A DNA stretch of 37,896 nucleotides from RGIG4608 sp964413365 (GCA_964413365.1 CAYPRM010000013.1:1-37896), one strand, 5' to 3'; numbered from the stretch's first letter, positions 7,301 to 16,991 are shown. Notes: generated by a model not told the origin, from the sequence alone. Translations and numbers: made by a program.

Positions 7301-8803
7301 TTGAACAATCAAAAAAATAATTTTGGCTTTACTCACAAAAGCGGAATACTGATGCCTGTCAGCTCCTTGCCCTCGGAATACGGCATAGGCGACTTTGGCA
7401 AATGTGCTTTCGATTTTGTGGATTTTTTAAGTAAGACGAAGCAGACCTGCTGGCAGGTGCTTCCCCTCAACCCCACGTCCTACGGCGACAGCCCCTATCA
7501 ATCTCCCGCCGCGTGCGCAGGAAATCCTTATTTTATAGCCCCCGAGCTTTTGCATGAGCAGGGACTTCTTACCGATGAGGAGCTCGCATCGTATAGGCAT
7601 GAGCAGGGAAGGATCGACTACGGCTGGCTTTTTAATACGAGATATATAATGCTCAGACAGGCATATTCACGCTTCACACCGAACGCGGAATATGCTGATT
7701 TCTGCGAGCAGAACGCATCATGGCTCGAGGATTACGCACTCTTTATGGCGCTCAAGGTGCATTATAACTACTGCCAGTGGACGCTCTGGTCGGACGAGCA
7801 TAAGAACATCTCCACCGCGCGCGCCCACGCCCTCGAGCACGAGCGCGAGATGGGATTTTGGAGATGGATACAGTTTGAATTTATGAGAGAGTGGAAGAGA
7901 ATAGTCGACTACGCTCATGAGAATAATATAACGATAATAGGCGATATGCCCATATACGTCGCGCACGATAGCGTTGACGTCTGGAGCGCACCCGAGCAGT
8001 TCTTGCTCGACAGAAGCTATAATCCCACTATCGTGGCAGGCTGTCCCCCCGACGGCTTCTCGCCCGATGGTCAGCTCTGGGGAAATCCCATATATAACTA
8101 CGCTCTTATGGCAGAGCAGGGCTTTGATTGGTGGGTAAAGCGCGCGAGAGCAAGCTTCAAGCTCTACGATATTATCAGGATCGACCACTTCCGCGGCTTC
8201 GCAAGCTACTATGCGATCCCCGCACACCACGACACCGCACGCTACGGCACGTGGGAGATAGGTCCCGGCATCGCGCTCTTTGAAGCGATCGAGAGGGCAA
8301 TGCCCGATTCCAAGATCATCGCCGAGGACCTCGGGCTTATCACCGAGGACGTCGTCGAGCTACTTCACGAGACGGGCTTCCCGGGAATGAAGATGCTCCA
8401 TTTCGCCTTCTACGACGACGAGAGCGAGTACCTCCCGAGAAATTACCCGAGCTCCAACTGCATAGTTTATTCCGCATCCCACGATAGCGATTGCACGCTC
8501 ACGTGGTACGAAAATCTCAAGGGTAATCCCGAGGCGTTCGCAAGATTTACTGCGGAATGTCCGATCTGCGAGGGACAGAGCCCCGTGTATGCCGTTATAG
8601 AGCTCGCTATGACGAGCCGTGCGGATCTCGCAATGGTGCCCCTTCAGGATTATCTTGAGCTTCCCAATAGCATCGGTAGGATCAATACCCCCGCCGTCGC
8701 TACGGGTAACTGGTCGTATCGCGCATTGCCCGATTACGCCTCCGACGAGCTTATTGCTAAGATCCTTGACGTTACCGTCAGGTGCGGCAGAGCGAACGGA
8801 TAA
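7301..8803 (+). CDS. malQ: 4-alpha-glucanotransferase (amylomaltase, GH77)
   Basis: A 500-residue cytoplasmic enzyme that transfers maltodextrin segments between chains, turning short imported oligosaccharides into longer glucans plus glucose. GH77 motifs are intact: the GILMPVSSLPS opening, WQVLPLNP, the nucleophile region IIRIDHFRGF, the acid/base region IIAEDLG, and the third acidic residue in ASHDSDCTLTWY (most homologues read THDNDT; the His-Asp pair is kept). The start is a TTG at 7301, 7 nt after AAAGGAG (7287-7293). An in-frame GTG at 7268 coincides with the predicted transcription start and would be leaderless, so it is rejected. The pullulanase gene follows 43 nt later with no terminator between, so the two are probably co-transcribed, linking outside debranching with inside remodelling. 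Confidence 0.96.
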   Translation: MNNQKNNFGFTHKSGILMPVSSLPSEYGIGDFGKCAFDFVDFLSKTKQTCWQVLPLNPTSYGDSPYQSPAACAGNPYFIAPELLHEQGLLTDEELASYRHEQGRIDYGWLFNTRYIMLRQAYSRFTPNAEYADFCEQNASWLEDYALFMALKVHYNYCQWTLWSDEHKNISTARAHALEHEREMGFWRWIQFEFMREWKRIVDYAHENNITIIGDMPIYVAHDSVDVWSAPEQFLLDRSYNPTIVAGCPPDGFSPDGQLWGNPIYNYALMAEQGFDWWVKRARASFKLYDIIRIDHFRGFASYYAIPAHHDTARYGTWEIGPGIALFEAIERAMPDSKIIAEDLGLITEDVVELLHETGFPGMKMLHFAFYDDESEYLPRNYPSSNCIVYSASHDSDCTLTWYENLKGNPEAFARFTAECPICEGQSPVYAVIELAMTSRADLAMVPLQDYLELPNSIGRINTPAVATGNWSYRALPDYASDELIAKILDVTVRCGRANG

Positions 8804-8846
8804 ACCTCGTTTACAGTAACATACTATATAAAGAAAGGATTTAATT

Positions 8847-11600
8847 ATGAAAAAGACAATCTTAAGGCAGTTAGCACTTATCCTGCTTGCCGCAATGGTC
8901 TTCGGCACGCTCGTATCGTGCGGCTGGTGGAATAATGATAACACTACCACGACCACCACGACCACGAATACTCCCGACGTTCCCGATACTCCGAGTGGTG
9001 GCAACGGAACACAGTGGACTCCTCCTGCAGATGAGTACACCATTCCCAAGGAGGAGGGCTGCAATCAGCTGACGTTCTATTGGAGCAACGTTCTTAATAT
9101 CGACATAAGCACGTGCGATATTTGGATCTGGTATGACGGTGCGAACGGACGCGGATACCCCATGCACGAGTGTGCATACGGTGCTAAGGTGGTCGTCAAT
9201 GTACCCAAGGACGTTACAGAGGTCGGATTTATCGTTCGTAAGAACTGCTCCGAGCCTGGTGGAACGACATGGGGAAATGCTAACAAGGACGGCAACGATG
9301 ACCGCTTTGCTATCATCACAGGCGAGGAAACATATATCTATCTTAAAAATGGCGATGCATATCAGTATGCAAGCAACGACGGAGGTAATACTTTGGAAGT
9401 AATCAAATTGTTCAGCCTCGCGGGAATGACCACATATCATACGATCAAGTTCTTCCTTACTCCCAACGTAAGGCTCAGCTCGTATGAGGACATTTCTGTC
9501 TGGGATGGCGATACACAGCTCACCGTAACAGGCGTAAGCACCATGGGCAAGAGAGCCAGCAACGGCGATATTACGGTCGAGGAGGAGCTGAGGCTCGACA
9601 GAATATACGAGGTGGAGATCAAGGGCTTCGGTAGATGCGCAGTCGTTCCCACCGATATATTCGATACTAAGGAATTCGCAGAGCAGTATCACTATGACGG
9701 TGATGACCTCGGCGCATATATCCACGGCGACAAAACGACCTTCAAGGTCTGGGCTCCCACCGCGGCAGATGTAGTGCTCAACCTCTACACCACAGGACAC
9801 GAGGACGAGACCTCCCGCGACATCCAGATGGTGCGCGGCGATAAGGGCGTATGGTCCGTGAGCGTTGACGGCGTAGGACACGGCACGTACTATACCTATA
9901 CAGTAACGACGGGCGTCGGCACGCAGGTCGCGAGCGATCCCTATGCAAGAGCAGCAGGACTCAACGGCGACAGATCCATGGTCGTTGATCTCAGCCTCAC
10001 CAACCCCGAGGGCTGGGATAAGACGGAGTTCACCACCGACATCAACTCCTACTCCGAGGCGTTCATCTGGGAGGTACATGTTCGCGACTTCAGTAATAAG
10101 ATGGGCGGCAATGAGGATTACAGAGGTAAGTATCTTGCCTTCACAGAGAAGGGACTTACCAACGAGGCAGGCATTCCCGTAGGCATTGATTACCTTGTGG
10201 AGCTTGGTGTAACTCACGTTCACCTCAACCCCGTTTATGACTACGCTACGGTCGATGAAGCCGATCCCGACAGCCAGTTCAACTGGGGCTACGATCCCAA
10301 GAACTACAATGTTCCCGAGGGAAGCTACAGCACCGATCCCTATAACGGCGAGGTAAGAATTAAGGAATTTAAGCAGATGGTTCAGGCGCTTCACGATGCA
10401 GGCATCGGCGTTATCATGGACGTTGTATATAACCATACCTATGATAAGAACAGCGCATTCAACAGAATAGTTCCTTACTACTATTACAGATACACGAGCA
10501 CAGGCTCCAACTCAAGCGCATCGGGCTGCGGAAACGATACGGCATCCGAGCGTTATATGTTCAATAAGTTCATGGTAGATAGCGTAAGCTATTGGCAGAA
10601 CGAGTACGATATCGACGGCTTCCGCTTCGACCTTATGGGACTCCACGATCTTCAGACTATGAAGGACGTTGAGAAGGTAGTTCACACCGCAGATCCCAAG
10701 GCTATCATCTACGGCGAGGGCTGGACGATGGACTCCTCTTCCACTATCGACGGTTCTCCTCGGGCTAATCAGGGCAATATCAGCAAGATAACACCCACCA
10801 ACGGTGCTATCGGTAGCGTTGCAGTATTCAATGACGCCATCCGTAACGGTCTGAGAGGCGAGAATAACGGCGGCTCTACGGGCTATATCAGCGGTGCGGC
10901 TTCGGCTAACGCGCAGAAGGTCAAGTTCGGTATCCTCGGCGGTATGCAGAACTGCGGAACGGACTGGACAGTAAATGACGGAATGGTCATCAACTATATG
11001 AGCGCGCACGATAATAATACGCTTTGGGACCAGCTCGCTATCACAAGACCTACCGCAAGCGTGCAGGAAAGACTTGTTATGAACCGTCTCGGCGCGGCTA
11101 TAATGTTCATCTCGAAGGGAACTCCGTTCGTTCAGGCAGGAGAGGAAATGCTCCGCTCCAAGCCCAAGTACGATAGCGACGGTAACCCCGTATACGACAG
11201 CAACGGAAAGCCCGTATATGACGAGAACAGCTATAATGCTTGCGATGAGACCAACAATATCAGATGGGAGCTTCTCACACCCACGTCCAACGAGTACCAG
11301 ATGATGAAGTACTACGCAGGACTTGCAAAGATGAGAAAGGCATACCCCGTTCTCTCGGATTGCAAGGCAGAGGTTCAGGTGTACGATCTCGGCAGCGGTA
11401 AGATGGCAGTAGTTATGAAGAGCTCCGACGGCTCCGAGGCTACCGTTCTCATCAACCCCACGGCGTTCGCTTATGACTATACCCTTATGGGTGAGTGGGA
11501 GCTCGTTGCTACTATCGACGTAGCGGGCGCAGAGTCGCTTGCTAAGGGCTCGGGTAGCGTAACGATGCAGCCTCGCTCCATACTCGTATACGTAAAATAA
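8847..11600 (+). CDS. Type I pullulanase lipoprotein (GH13) with CBM41- and CBM48-like domains
   Basis: A 917-residue secreted debranching enzyme that cleaves alpha-1,6 links in pullulan, amylopectin and limit dextrins. The signal peptide ends in a lipobox (LVSC, Cys about residue 26), followed by a Thr-rich linker. A CBM41/PUD-like starch-binding domain covers about 73-178 (TFYWSN, IWIWYDG, VGFIVRKN). A linking domain and a CBM48 (about 290-385, FKVWAPTAADVVLNLY) lead into the catalytic barrel. The pullulanase signature NWGYDPKNYNVPEGSYST is present, with the nucleophile in DGFRFDLMG (about 595), the acid in YGEGW (about 624) and the third Asp in SAHDNN (about 719). It lies 43 nt after malQ, probably in the same mRNA, and is closed by a strong terminator. 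The lipid anchor would keep it on the outer face of the membrane. Confidence 0.95.
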   Translation: MKKTILRQLALILLAAMVFGTLVSCGWWNNDNTTTTTTTTNTPDVPDTPSGGNGTQWTPPADEYTIPKEEGCNQLTFYWSNVLNIDISTCDIWIWYDGANGRGYPMHECAYGAKVVVNVPKDVTEVGFIVRKNCSEPGGTTWGNANKDGNDDRFAIITGEETYIYLKNGDAYQYASNDGGNTLEVIKLFSLAGMTTYHTIKFFLTPNVRLSSYEDISVWDGDTQLTVTGVSTMGKRASNGDITVEEELRLDRIYEVEIKGFGRCAVVPTDIFDTKEFAEQYHYDGDDLGAYIHGDKTTFKVWAPTAADVVLNLYTTGHEDETSRDIQMVRGDKGVWSVSVDGVGHGTYYTYTVTTGVGTQVASDPYARAAGLNGDRSMVVDLSLTNPEGWDKTEFTTDINSYSEAFIWEVHVRDFSNKMGGNEDYRGKYLAFTEKGLTNEAGIPVGIDYLVELGVTHVHLNPVYDYATVDEADPDSQFNWGYDPKNYNVPEGSYSTDPYNGEVRIKEFKQMVQALHDAGIGVIMDVVYNHTYDKNSAFNRIVPYYYYRYTSTGSNSSASGCGNDTASERYMFNKFMVDSVSYWQNEYDIDGFRFDLMGLHDLQTMKDVEKVVHTADPKAIIYGEGWTMDSSSTIDGSPRANQGNISKITPTNGAIGSVAVFNDAIRNGLRGENNGGSTGYISGAASANAQKVKFGILGGMQNCGTDWTVNDGMVINYMSAHDNNTLWDQLAITRPTASVQERLVMNRLGAAIMFISKGTPFVQAGEEMLRSKPKYDSDGNPVYDSNGKPVYDENSYNACDETNNIRWELLTPTSNEYQMMKYYAGLAKMRKAYPVLSDCKAEVQVYDLGSGKMAVVMKSSDGSEATVLINPTAFAYDYTLMGEWELVATIDVAGAESLAKGSGSVTMQPRSILVYVK

Positions 11601-11611
11601 AATATCATATT

Positions 11612-11645
11612 TTCCGCCCCGAGCAGTCGGGGCGGAATCGTTTTT
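11612..11645 (+). terminator. Terminator of the malQ-pullulanase unit
   Basis: An 11-bp perfect stem (TTCCGCCCCGA with TCGGGGCGGAA, loop GCAG) followed by TCGTTTTT. Confidence 0.9.
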
Positions 11646-11663
11646 ACGGTTTCTGTGGGAGAA

Positions 11664-11695
11664 TTGTATAAAAAAACGAAAATAAATTGTGCAAA
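11664..11695 (+). promoter_or_regulatory. Paired TTGTGCAAA-like elements (copy 1 of 5)
   Basis: Distal TTGTATAAA (11664-11672) and proximal TTGTGCAAA (11687-11695) are 23 nt apart start to start. The proximal copy begins 42 nt before the -35 box. The same arrangement precedes four more surface-protein genes, suggesting a shared operator. Confidence 0.55.
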
Positions 11696-11728
11696 AAGCC
11701 CAAAATTATAAAAAATGCCTAAAAAATA

Positions 11729-11757
11729 TTGACTTTTAACTTTTACAGTTATATAAT
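11729..11757 (+). promoter_or_regulatory. Promoter of the first modular surface gene
   Basis: TTGACT (11729-11734), 17-nt spacer, TATAAT (11752-11757). The leader that follows contains a TCTGCGG/CCGCAGA hairpin (11777-11794). Confidence 0.8.
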
Positions 11758-11845
11758 ATTGTAGTAATATGCAAGGCTCTGCGGATTTCCGCAGACTTGA
11801 GTTATTAACCAAATTTTATGCTTTACTATAGAGAAAGGAAAGAGT

Positions 11846-13821
11846 ATGAAACACACAACTAAAATTTTGGCTCTTGTTTTCGTCGCACTGATGATACTCA
11901 CGAGCCTCTCCACACTCGGCATCCACGCTGAGGAGGGAACTACGCTTTATTTGAAGCCCAATGCAAATTGGCTTACGCAAGGTCATGATCATGATCCTCG
12001 CTTTGCCGCTTACTTCTTCAACGATACTGGTTATACTTGGGTTGATATGACCGAGGTTGAGGATGGCGTTTATTCGGTAGTAGTCCCCGAGGGCTATACG
12101 AACATTATTTTCTGCAGAATGAACGGAAATACCACTATAAACAAATGGAATGAAACAGGCGATGAAACTAAATACATCTATGACCAGACAGCTGATTTGA
12201 TCGTTCCCACGGATGGCACAAACTGCTATCAGGTCGCAGAAGATGCATGGAGTAAGGGCGACGGCACTTGGTCGACCTACACTCCCACAATAGCCTGCAC
12301 ACATACTTTCGCAAATTACGACAAAAAAGCCCCTGCTTATAGCACATTTACAACGACATTCCCGACCGCTACTACTAAGGGCTGCACAACTTTAACCTGC
12401 ACGACCTGCGGCAAGGCTGTCAGCTGCGGTGATGTCTCTGCTATGACTCCCGGAACTTATGTTCTTGATGCAAAGGATTTTGAGGGAATTGCTAAAGAAG
12501 ATTACATCAATGGTCAGGTAAAGGTCGTAAACGATGTCTTTGCTGCACACCTTAACACGAACTATAAGACTGATACTTCTGTAAAAACATTCAATGATGG
12601 CTCTGGTAACGAGTGGAAATCCACTCATAGAATGAATTTTGGCGGGAAGTCGGAGATCATTTCACAGACAGATGCATATAAGAATTATATTGAAATAACT
12701 ACTACATCCGACACAACTATAACTATTTGGTGGATATGTGGAGGAAATGGTAGACAGGTGATAGTCATCGACAAGGATGGAAAAACAGAGAAGGTATCTA
12801 CCGAGACCACTACACAGAATTCACTCTATATAACTACATTTGAGGTTGAAGCCGGAACACATTTTATAGGTACTGACTGTACGGGTGCTTCCAATGCTGG
12901 TGGCAACTACTTCTACAAGATTCAGGTAGTTGTAGCAGAACCGACGGTCCATAACCACGATTGGGCAGATGCTACATGCACAACTCCCAAGACCTGCAAT
13001 ACCTGCGGTGAAACTGAGGGCAATGCTCTCGGACACGATATGGCAGACGCAACCTGCACCTCTTCCTCGACATGTAGGAGAGAGAACTGCGGACACACCG
13101 AGGGCAATGCTCTCGGACATACAGGCGGCACAGCTACCTGCACAGAGAAGGCTATCTGCACAAGATGCTCACAGCCCTACGGCGACGCTCTCGGACACGA
13201 TTATGTTGACGGCGTATGCTCACGTTGCAACGATATCGATCCTTCAACTATATTCTATCTTGTAGGATATATTAACGGCGCTGATTGCGGATGTGGAGAC
13301 GACTATGCGGCACTTCATGATGAATACAAGTTCGTTGACGGAAAGCTCACAGTAACATTTATTGAAGATTCTTATGTATTTATTAAGACTGCGGATAATG
13401 CACATTGGTATTTGTTTGAGGCTTATGTGACCGAAAAAACAGGCACACTCATGGAAAACCAACAAGAGAAGATGTTCGTTCCCAAGGACGTTGAGGTAAC
13501 GTTCACTCTTGTTGTCAACGAGGACGAAACGCTCACACTTTCTTACACCGTTTCCGAGCAGTCCGGCGAGGAGAACCCCGGTGAGGAGANNNNNNNNNNN
13601 NNNNNNNNNNNNNNNNNNNNNNNNNNNNNNNNNNNNNNNNNNNNNNNNNNNNNNNNNNNNNNNNNNNNNNNNNNNNNNNNNNNNNNNNNCCTACCGACGA
13701 TCCTGCCGAGGAGCTCAGCACGGGAAGCAAGGTACTTGTTATCATCAAGGGACTCTTTGCACGCCTCCGCGCGCTCTTTATGAAGCTCGTTGAGCAAACG
13801 ATGGCAATAATCAAGAAATAA
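11846..13821 (+). CDS. Secreted CBM26 starch-binding modular protein, interrupted by an assembly gap
   Basis: The frame opens at 11846 and is open to the N-run at 13590. After the gap the natural ending is 13690-13821, a different frame from the start, so the gap's true length is not 100. Layout: signal peptide without lipobox (1-28), CBM26-like starch-binding module (about 32-140; LYLKPNANW, DPRFAAYFFND, IIFCRMNG), a Cys-pair segment, a beta-sandwich-like module (about 201-365), three to four Cys-pair repeats of the ADATCTxPKTCxxCG type (about 370-455), another beta-rich module (about 467-575), then the gap. The tail after the gap (KVLVIIKGLFARLRALFMKL) looks like an amphipathic helix and may attach the protein to the membrane or a partner. 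No catalytic domain is visible in the sequenced part, so a starch-capture role is inferred. It has its own promoter and terminator. Confidence 0.8.
13590..13689. other. Scaffold gap (100 N)
   Basis: Exactly 100 undetermined bases, the conventional placeholder for a gap of unknown size. The coding frames on the two sides are not in register across it, which shows the true length differs. The flanks are Glu/Pro-rich codons, suggesting a repetitive linker broke the assembly. Confidence 0.98.
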
Positions 13822-13831
13822 TCACTATTTT

Positions 13832-13861
13832 AAGGACGCGAGCACGCTCGCGTCCTTTTTT
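13832..13861 (+). terminator. Terminator of the CBM26 protein gene
   Basis: An 11-bp stem (AAGGACGCGAG with CTCGCGTCCTT, loop CACG) followed by a T-run. Confidence 0.9.
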
Positions 13862-13870
13862 ATGCACATT

Positions 13871-13902
13871 TTATACAAATTTAAGACATCAAATTGTGCA
13901 AT
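13871..13902 (+). promoter_or_regulatory. Paired TTGTGCAAA-like elements (copy 2 of 5)
   Basis: TTATACAAA (13871-13879) and TTGTGCAAT (13894-13902), 23 nt apart. The proximal copy starts 41 nt before the -35 box. Confidence 0.5.
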
Positions 13903-13934
13903 GAGTAAAAAATTTCAAAAGCCGACATATAATA

Positions 13935-13963
13935 TTGACAAAAAAAGTCCGATAGTTTATAAT
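13935..13963 (+). promoter_or_regulatory. Promoter of the 408-residue lipoprotein gene
   Basis: Perfect TTGACA (13935-13940), 17-nt spacer, perfect TATAAT (13958-13963). A GGGC/GCCC hairpin lies in the leader near 13979-13989. Confidence 0.85.
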
Positions 13964-14024
13964 AGTATTTGGTATATAGGGCAATGCCCGAACTATCAAA
14001 TCTTTTAAGGAGATAACAGATAAA

Positions 14025-15251
14025 ATGAAACACACTGTAAAGATTTTGGCTCTGATCATGGTAATTGCTATGGCACTCGCAATGATCACCGCCTGCGAAC
14101 AGCTTCCCCCTGAGATACAGGACATTATCAATCAGATTCAGGGCGTAACGACCACTCCCGATGATCCCGTAGATCCCACGGATCCCGTAGATCCCAGCTC
14201 CACCTTCACCGTGAAGTGGGTACAGGGACAGAAGGTCCTCAAGGAGGAGACTCTCTCCGCAGGCAGCACGCTTACAAGCTGGACTCCCAGCGTTTCGGGT
14301 AAGGAATTTCTCGGTTGGTTCTCCGATCCCGGTCATACAAAGGCATTTGATTTCGAGAACACCACCGTTACCGCGGATATGAAGGTTTATGCTTCCTTCA
14401 AGACCACGGGCGCAGTTGATCCCGTAGAGCCCGATCTCGCTGAATTCTTCCTTCTCGGTGAAGGTCTCGGCGATCTTAAGGATTCGGCGTGGAACCACAG
14501 CAACGCCGCTAAGAACCTCGGTATGACCGACAATGGCAACGGCACCTTTGAAATCATCGTCAAGATGTACGCAGGCGATAGATTCCAGATAGGAACGGGC
14601 GGTTCTTGGGATGACGGTCAGTGGGGAATTGGCTGCATAGCAGGTAATGAGCTCATTGACGATAAGAACGCACAGGTAAAGAATAGCGACGGCGACGTAG
14701 TATTCACAGGTAATTCCGGCGCATACAACAACCCCGTTGAGAAAATGGATATAACCCTTGCTGAGGGACAGGACGGCGTCTATAAGTTTGTCTTCGACTC
14801 CGCAACCTACACTATCACATGGCAGCTCGTTGAGAGCATTGATCCCTTCGATGACTCCAACGTTCCCGTAAACCCCGACCTCGGCTACTACGTAGTCGGA
14901 ACGTTCCTTAACGATGAGGGCGAGCAGGTCCACTTCATCGTAGTTAAGGACTTCTCCCCGAAGATGGAGCTTCAGGAGGACGGCACATACGCAATAGTTA
15001 TCGACATAACCGACGTTACCGAGTCCTATGATTGGCTCGTTAAGGAGGGACAGGTCGCCGCTGACGGAAATCCCGCTATCTTCGCATTAAAGGTAGTTTA
15101 CGGTGAGCCTGGTAACATCATAACATGGTTCTCGGGAGATAAGAGCGATAACATTTATATCTCCGCGGCAGGTAAGTACATCATCACCCTCAAGGACGGA
15201 CATTGCTACGCAGAAGCGGCTAATACCTCTGTGGGAGCTCTTGTCAGATAA
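14025..15251 (+). CDS. Lipoprotein with InlB-type repeat and two glycan-binding-like modules
   Basis: A 408-residue surface lipoprotein. Signal peptide with lipobox MITAC (Cys about 24), an Asp/Pro linker, then one Listeria-Bacteroides (InlB B-type, Flg_new) repeat at about 60-128, recognisable from VKWVQGQKVLKEETL and FLGWFSDPGHTKAFDF. Two beta-rich modules follow. The first (about 138-270; FFLLGEGLGD, GDRFQIGTGGSWDDGQWG) resembles the SusE/SusF and starch-binding 'GSWDxx' type, and a similar motif ends the maltodextrin-binding protein at 30148. The second (about 286-400; YYVVGTFLND) has the same opening strand. No enzyme domain is present. Starch or maltodextrin binding is inferred from the locus and module resemblance; the ligand is not proven. 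AAGGAG at 14007-14012 supports the start. Confidence 0.78.
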   Translation: MKHTVKILALIMVIAMALAMITACEQLPPEIQDIINQIQGVTTTPDDPVDPTDPVDPSSTFTVKWVQGQKVLKEETLSAGSTLTSWTPSVSGKEFLGWFSDPGHTKAFDFENTTVTADMKVYASFKTTGAVDPVEPDLAEFFLLGEGLGDLKDSAWNHSNAAKNLGMTDNGNGTFEIIVKMYAGDRFQIGTGGSWDDGQWGIGCIAGNELIDDKNAQVKNSDGDVVFTGNSGAYNNPVEKMDITLAEGQDGVYKFVFDSATYTITWQLVESIDPFDDSNVPVNPDLGYYVVGTFLNDEGEQVHFIVVKDFSPKMELQEDGTYAIVIDITDVTESYDWLVKEGQVAADGNPAIFALKVVYGEPGNIITWFSGDKSDNIYISAAGKYIITLKDGHCYAEAANTSVGALVR

Positions 15252-15284
15252 TTTCAATTTTAAGAAATAGAGCAAAAAATCACT

Positions 15285-15320
15285 AACCGCACATCCGACT
15301 CGGGTGTGCGGTTTGATTTT
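15285..15320 (+). terminator. Terminator
   Basis: A 14-bp stem (AACCGCACATCCGA with TCGGGTGTGCGGTT, one G-U pair), then TGATTTTT. Confidence 0.85.
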
Positions 15321-15341
15321 TGGGGGCGATTTTCGAATAAA

Positions 15342-15374
15342 CTGTACAAAAATACCCCTCCTTCTTTGTGCAAA
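15342..15374 (+). promoter_or_regulatory. Paired TTGTGCAAA-like elements (copy 3 of 5)
   Basis: CTGTACAAA (15342-15350) and TTGTGCAAA (15366-15374), 24 nt apart. The proximal copy starts 41 nt before the -35 box. Confidence 0.55.
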
Positions 15375-15406
15375 AAGCGGAACTTTCAAAAAAGCACTTA
15401 AAAATC

Positions 15407-15435
15407 TTGACATCGCGACAAAATAATTCTATAAT
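15407..15435 (+). promoter_or_regulatory. Promoter of the 459-residue Cys-repeat lipoprotein
   Basis: Perfect TTGACA (15407-15412), 17-nt spacer, perfect TATAAT (15430-15435). The ~90-nt leader contains GGGC/GCCC pairing near 15460-15475 and an ATGCC/GGCAT hairpin (15492-15505). Confidence 0.85.
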
Positions 15436-15531
15436 TAAATATGTAATATAGGTGATCAGGGCTTTGCCTGCCCGAGGACCTTATTAACACAATGCCGTAA
15501 GGCATAATATGTTTTTGAAAAGGAGAACTCC

Positions 15532-16911
15532 ATGAAAAAAGTATTAAAGACACTTATTATGGTAATGATCCTCGCCGTTGTCGTAACCGCGCTCGCAAGC
15601 TGCGACGTGCTCGACACGATACTTGGATATTTACCTTGGGTTGAATGCTCTCACACCGGTGGTACAGCTACATGCGCAGCTCAGGCAATCTGCGAGAAGT
15701 GCGGCGAGCCCTACGGCGATAAGCTTCCCCATGATTCTAAGAATGTAGTTGCTGTTCCTGCAAGCTGCACAGAGGCAGGACATACAGCAGGCAAGAAGTG
15801 CTCGGTATGTGGTGAGGTCCTTGAGGGACTTGAAGAGGTACCTGCACTCGGTCATAACTTTTATGAAGACGGATGCGAGAAGCTCTGCCTTGGCTGCGGA
15901 CTCATAGATGGCGCACACCAGTGGAAGGACGCTACCTGCACCGCACCTAAGACATGTGAGGTCTGTGATAAGACCGAGGGTAAGGCTGCCGGTCATACGG
16001 GCGGCACGGCTACCTGCACAGAGAAGGCGATCTGCACTGTCTGCAACGAGCCTTACGGCGAGCTTCTTGATCACACCGAGGTTGATATAGACGAAGTTCC
16101 TGCAACCTGCGGCGAAAACGGCTCGATAGGCGGCAAGAAGTGCTCTACTTGTGGTAATATCACAGTTGAGCCTACAGTCCTTCCCGCTACTGGCGAGCAC
16201 ACAGGCGGCACCGCTACCTGCGAGAATAAGGCAATTTGCGACAGCTGCGAGCAGCCCTACGGCGAGCTTGCAGACCACGTCGGCGGCACCGCTACCTGCG
16301 CAGAGAAGGCGATCTGCACAGTCTGCAACCAGCCCTACGGCGAGCTTACAGACCACGTTGGCGGCACCGCTACCTGCGAGGATAAGGCGATCTGCAGTAG
16401 CTGCAACCAGCCCTACGGCGAGCTCGGCATACATAACTACAACGGTGAGAACGGCACCTGCTCCGTATGCCACGCATATGTATTCGATGCAGACATTGAT
16501 ATTAAGGACTACGCTAAGAGTCAGGAGATCGCAATGGGCACTACCTTTGCAAACGGTCTTGTTACCTTGAATGGTGGCAAAGCTAAGAGATCCAATTCCT
16601 CAAACTTCAGCGTTGAGATCACAAAGAGAGGCGGCTCGTATCTGACATTCGTAATTCCCGAGGGAAAGACTGCAACAGTTACTATTAATCTTTCTTCCAC
16701 GGGTAACTCCAATGCTTCGGATTTTGGTGTCCTTGATTCTACCAATACCTTGGTTGAGAACGAAGAGAAGGCAACTACCATCGCAGGTAGTGTCGAGACC
16801 TCCTTCCACTACACCCTTACCGCAGGTACATACTCTGTGATCAGCCCCGATGGCGGTGATAATAGTAATCGCGGTGTTCGTGTATTCGAGATCAAGATCG
16901 TGCTTGACTAA
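15532..16911 (+). CDS. Cys-pair-repeat lipoprotein with C-terminal beta-sandwich
   Basis: A 459-residue lipoprotein: lipobox ALASC (Cys about 24), then about 270 residues of repeats in which TATC, AIC and CxxC cysteines recur with His and PYG (GGTATCxxKAICxxCxxPYG). Three copies at residues ~223-300 are an exact 26-residue tandem. A 140-residue beta-sandwich-like module (about 317-459; SYLTFVIPEGKTATVTINL, FHYTLTAGTYSV) ends the protein. The Cys/His spacing could bind zinc or form disulfides, but that is not shown; similar repeats are common in surface proteins of gut Clostridia and have no settled function. The first ~108 nt nearly equal those of the next gene, indicating recent duplication. 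No catalytic residues are recognised. The role is inferred as a surface spacer plus ligand-binding head. AAAAGGAG (15518-15525) supports the start. Confidence 0.78.
   Translation: MKKVLKTLIMVMILAVVVTALASCDVLDTILGYLPWVECSHTGGTATCAAQAICEKCGEPYGDKLPHDSKNVVAVPASCTEAGHTAGKKCSVCGEVLEGLEEVPALGHNFYEDGCEKLCLGCGLIDGAHQWKDATCTAPKTCEVCDKTEGKAAGHTGGTATCTEKAICTVCNEPYGELLDHTEVDIDEVPATCGENGSIGGKKCSTCGNITVEPTVLPATGEHTGGTATCENKAICDSCEQPYGELADHVGGTATCAEKAICTVCNQPYGELTDHVGGTATCEDKAICSSCNQPYGELGIHNYNGENGTCSVCHAYVFDADIDIKDYAKSQEIAMGTTFANGLVTLNGGKAKRSNSSNFSVEITKRGGSYLTFVIPEGKTATVTINLSSTGNSNASDFGVLDSTNTLVENEEKATTIAGSVETSFHYTLTAGTYSVISPDGGDNSNRGVRVFEIKIVLD
16198..16431 (+). repeat. Three tandem 78-nt units inside the Cys-repeat gene
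   Basis: Units at 16198-16275, 16276-16353 and 16354-16431, each 26 codons from the His before GGTATC to the residue after GEL. DNA identity between units is high, including synonymous positions, so the expansion is recent. Confidence 0.85.
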
Positions 16912-16960
16912 TAATTGAAAATCAAAATTCAATAAATACAGCAAAGTAAAATTTGCTATA

Positions 16961-16990
16961 CCACGCACCCCTCGGGGTGCGTGGTTTTTT
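16961..16990 (+). terminator. Terminator, first of three near-identical copies
   Basis: CCACGCACCCC, TC loop, GGGGTGCGTGG, six T. The same stem recurs after the next two paralogous genes. Confidence 0.95.
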
Positions 16991-16991
16991 A

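Noticed and set aside
13690..13783. Coding frame directly continuing through the N-run
   Set aside because: It depends on the arbitrary gap length of 100. The sequence after the gap reads sensibly only in the frame ending at 13821.
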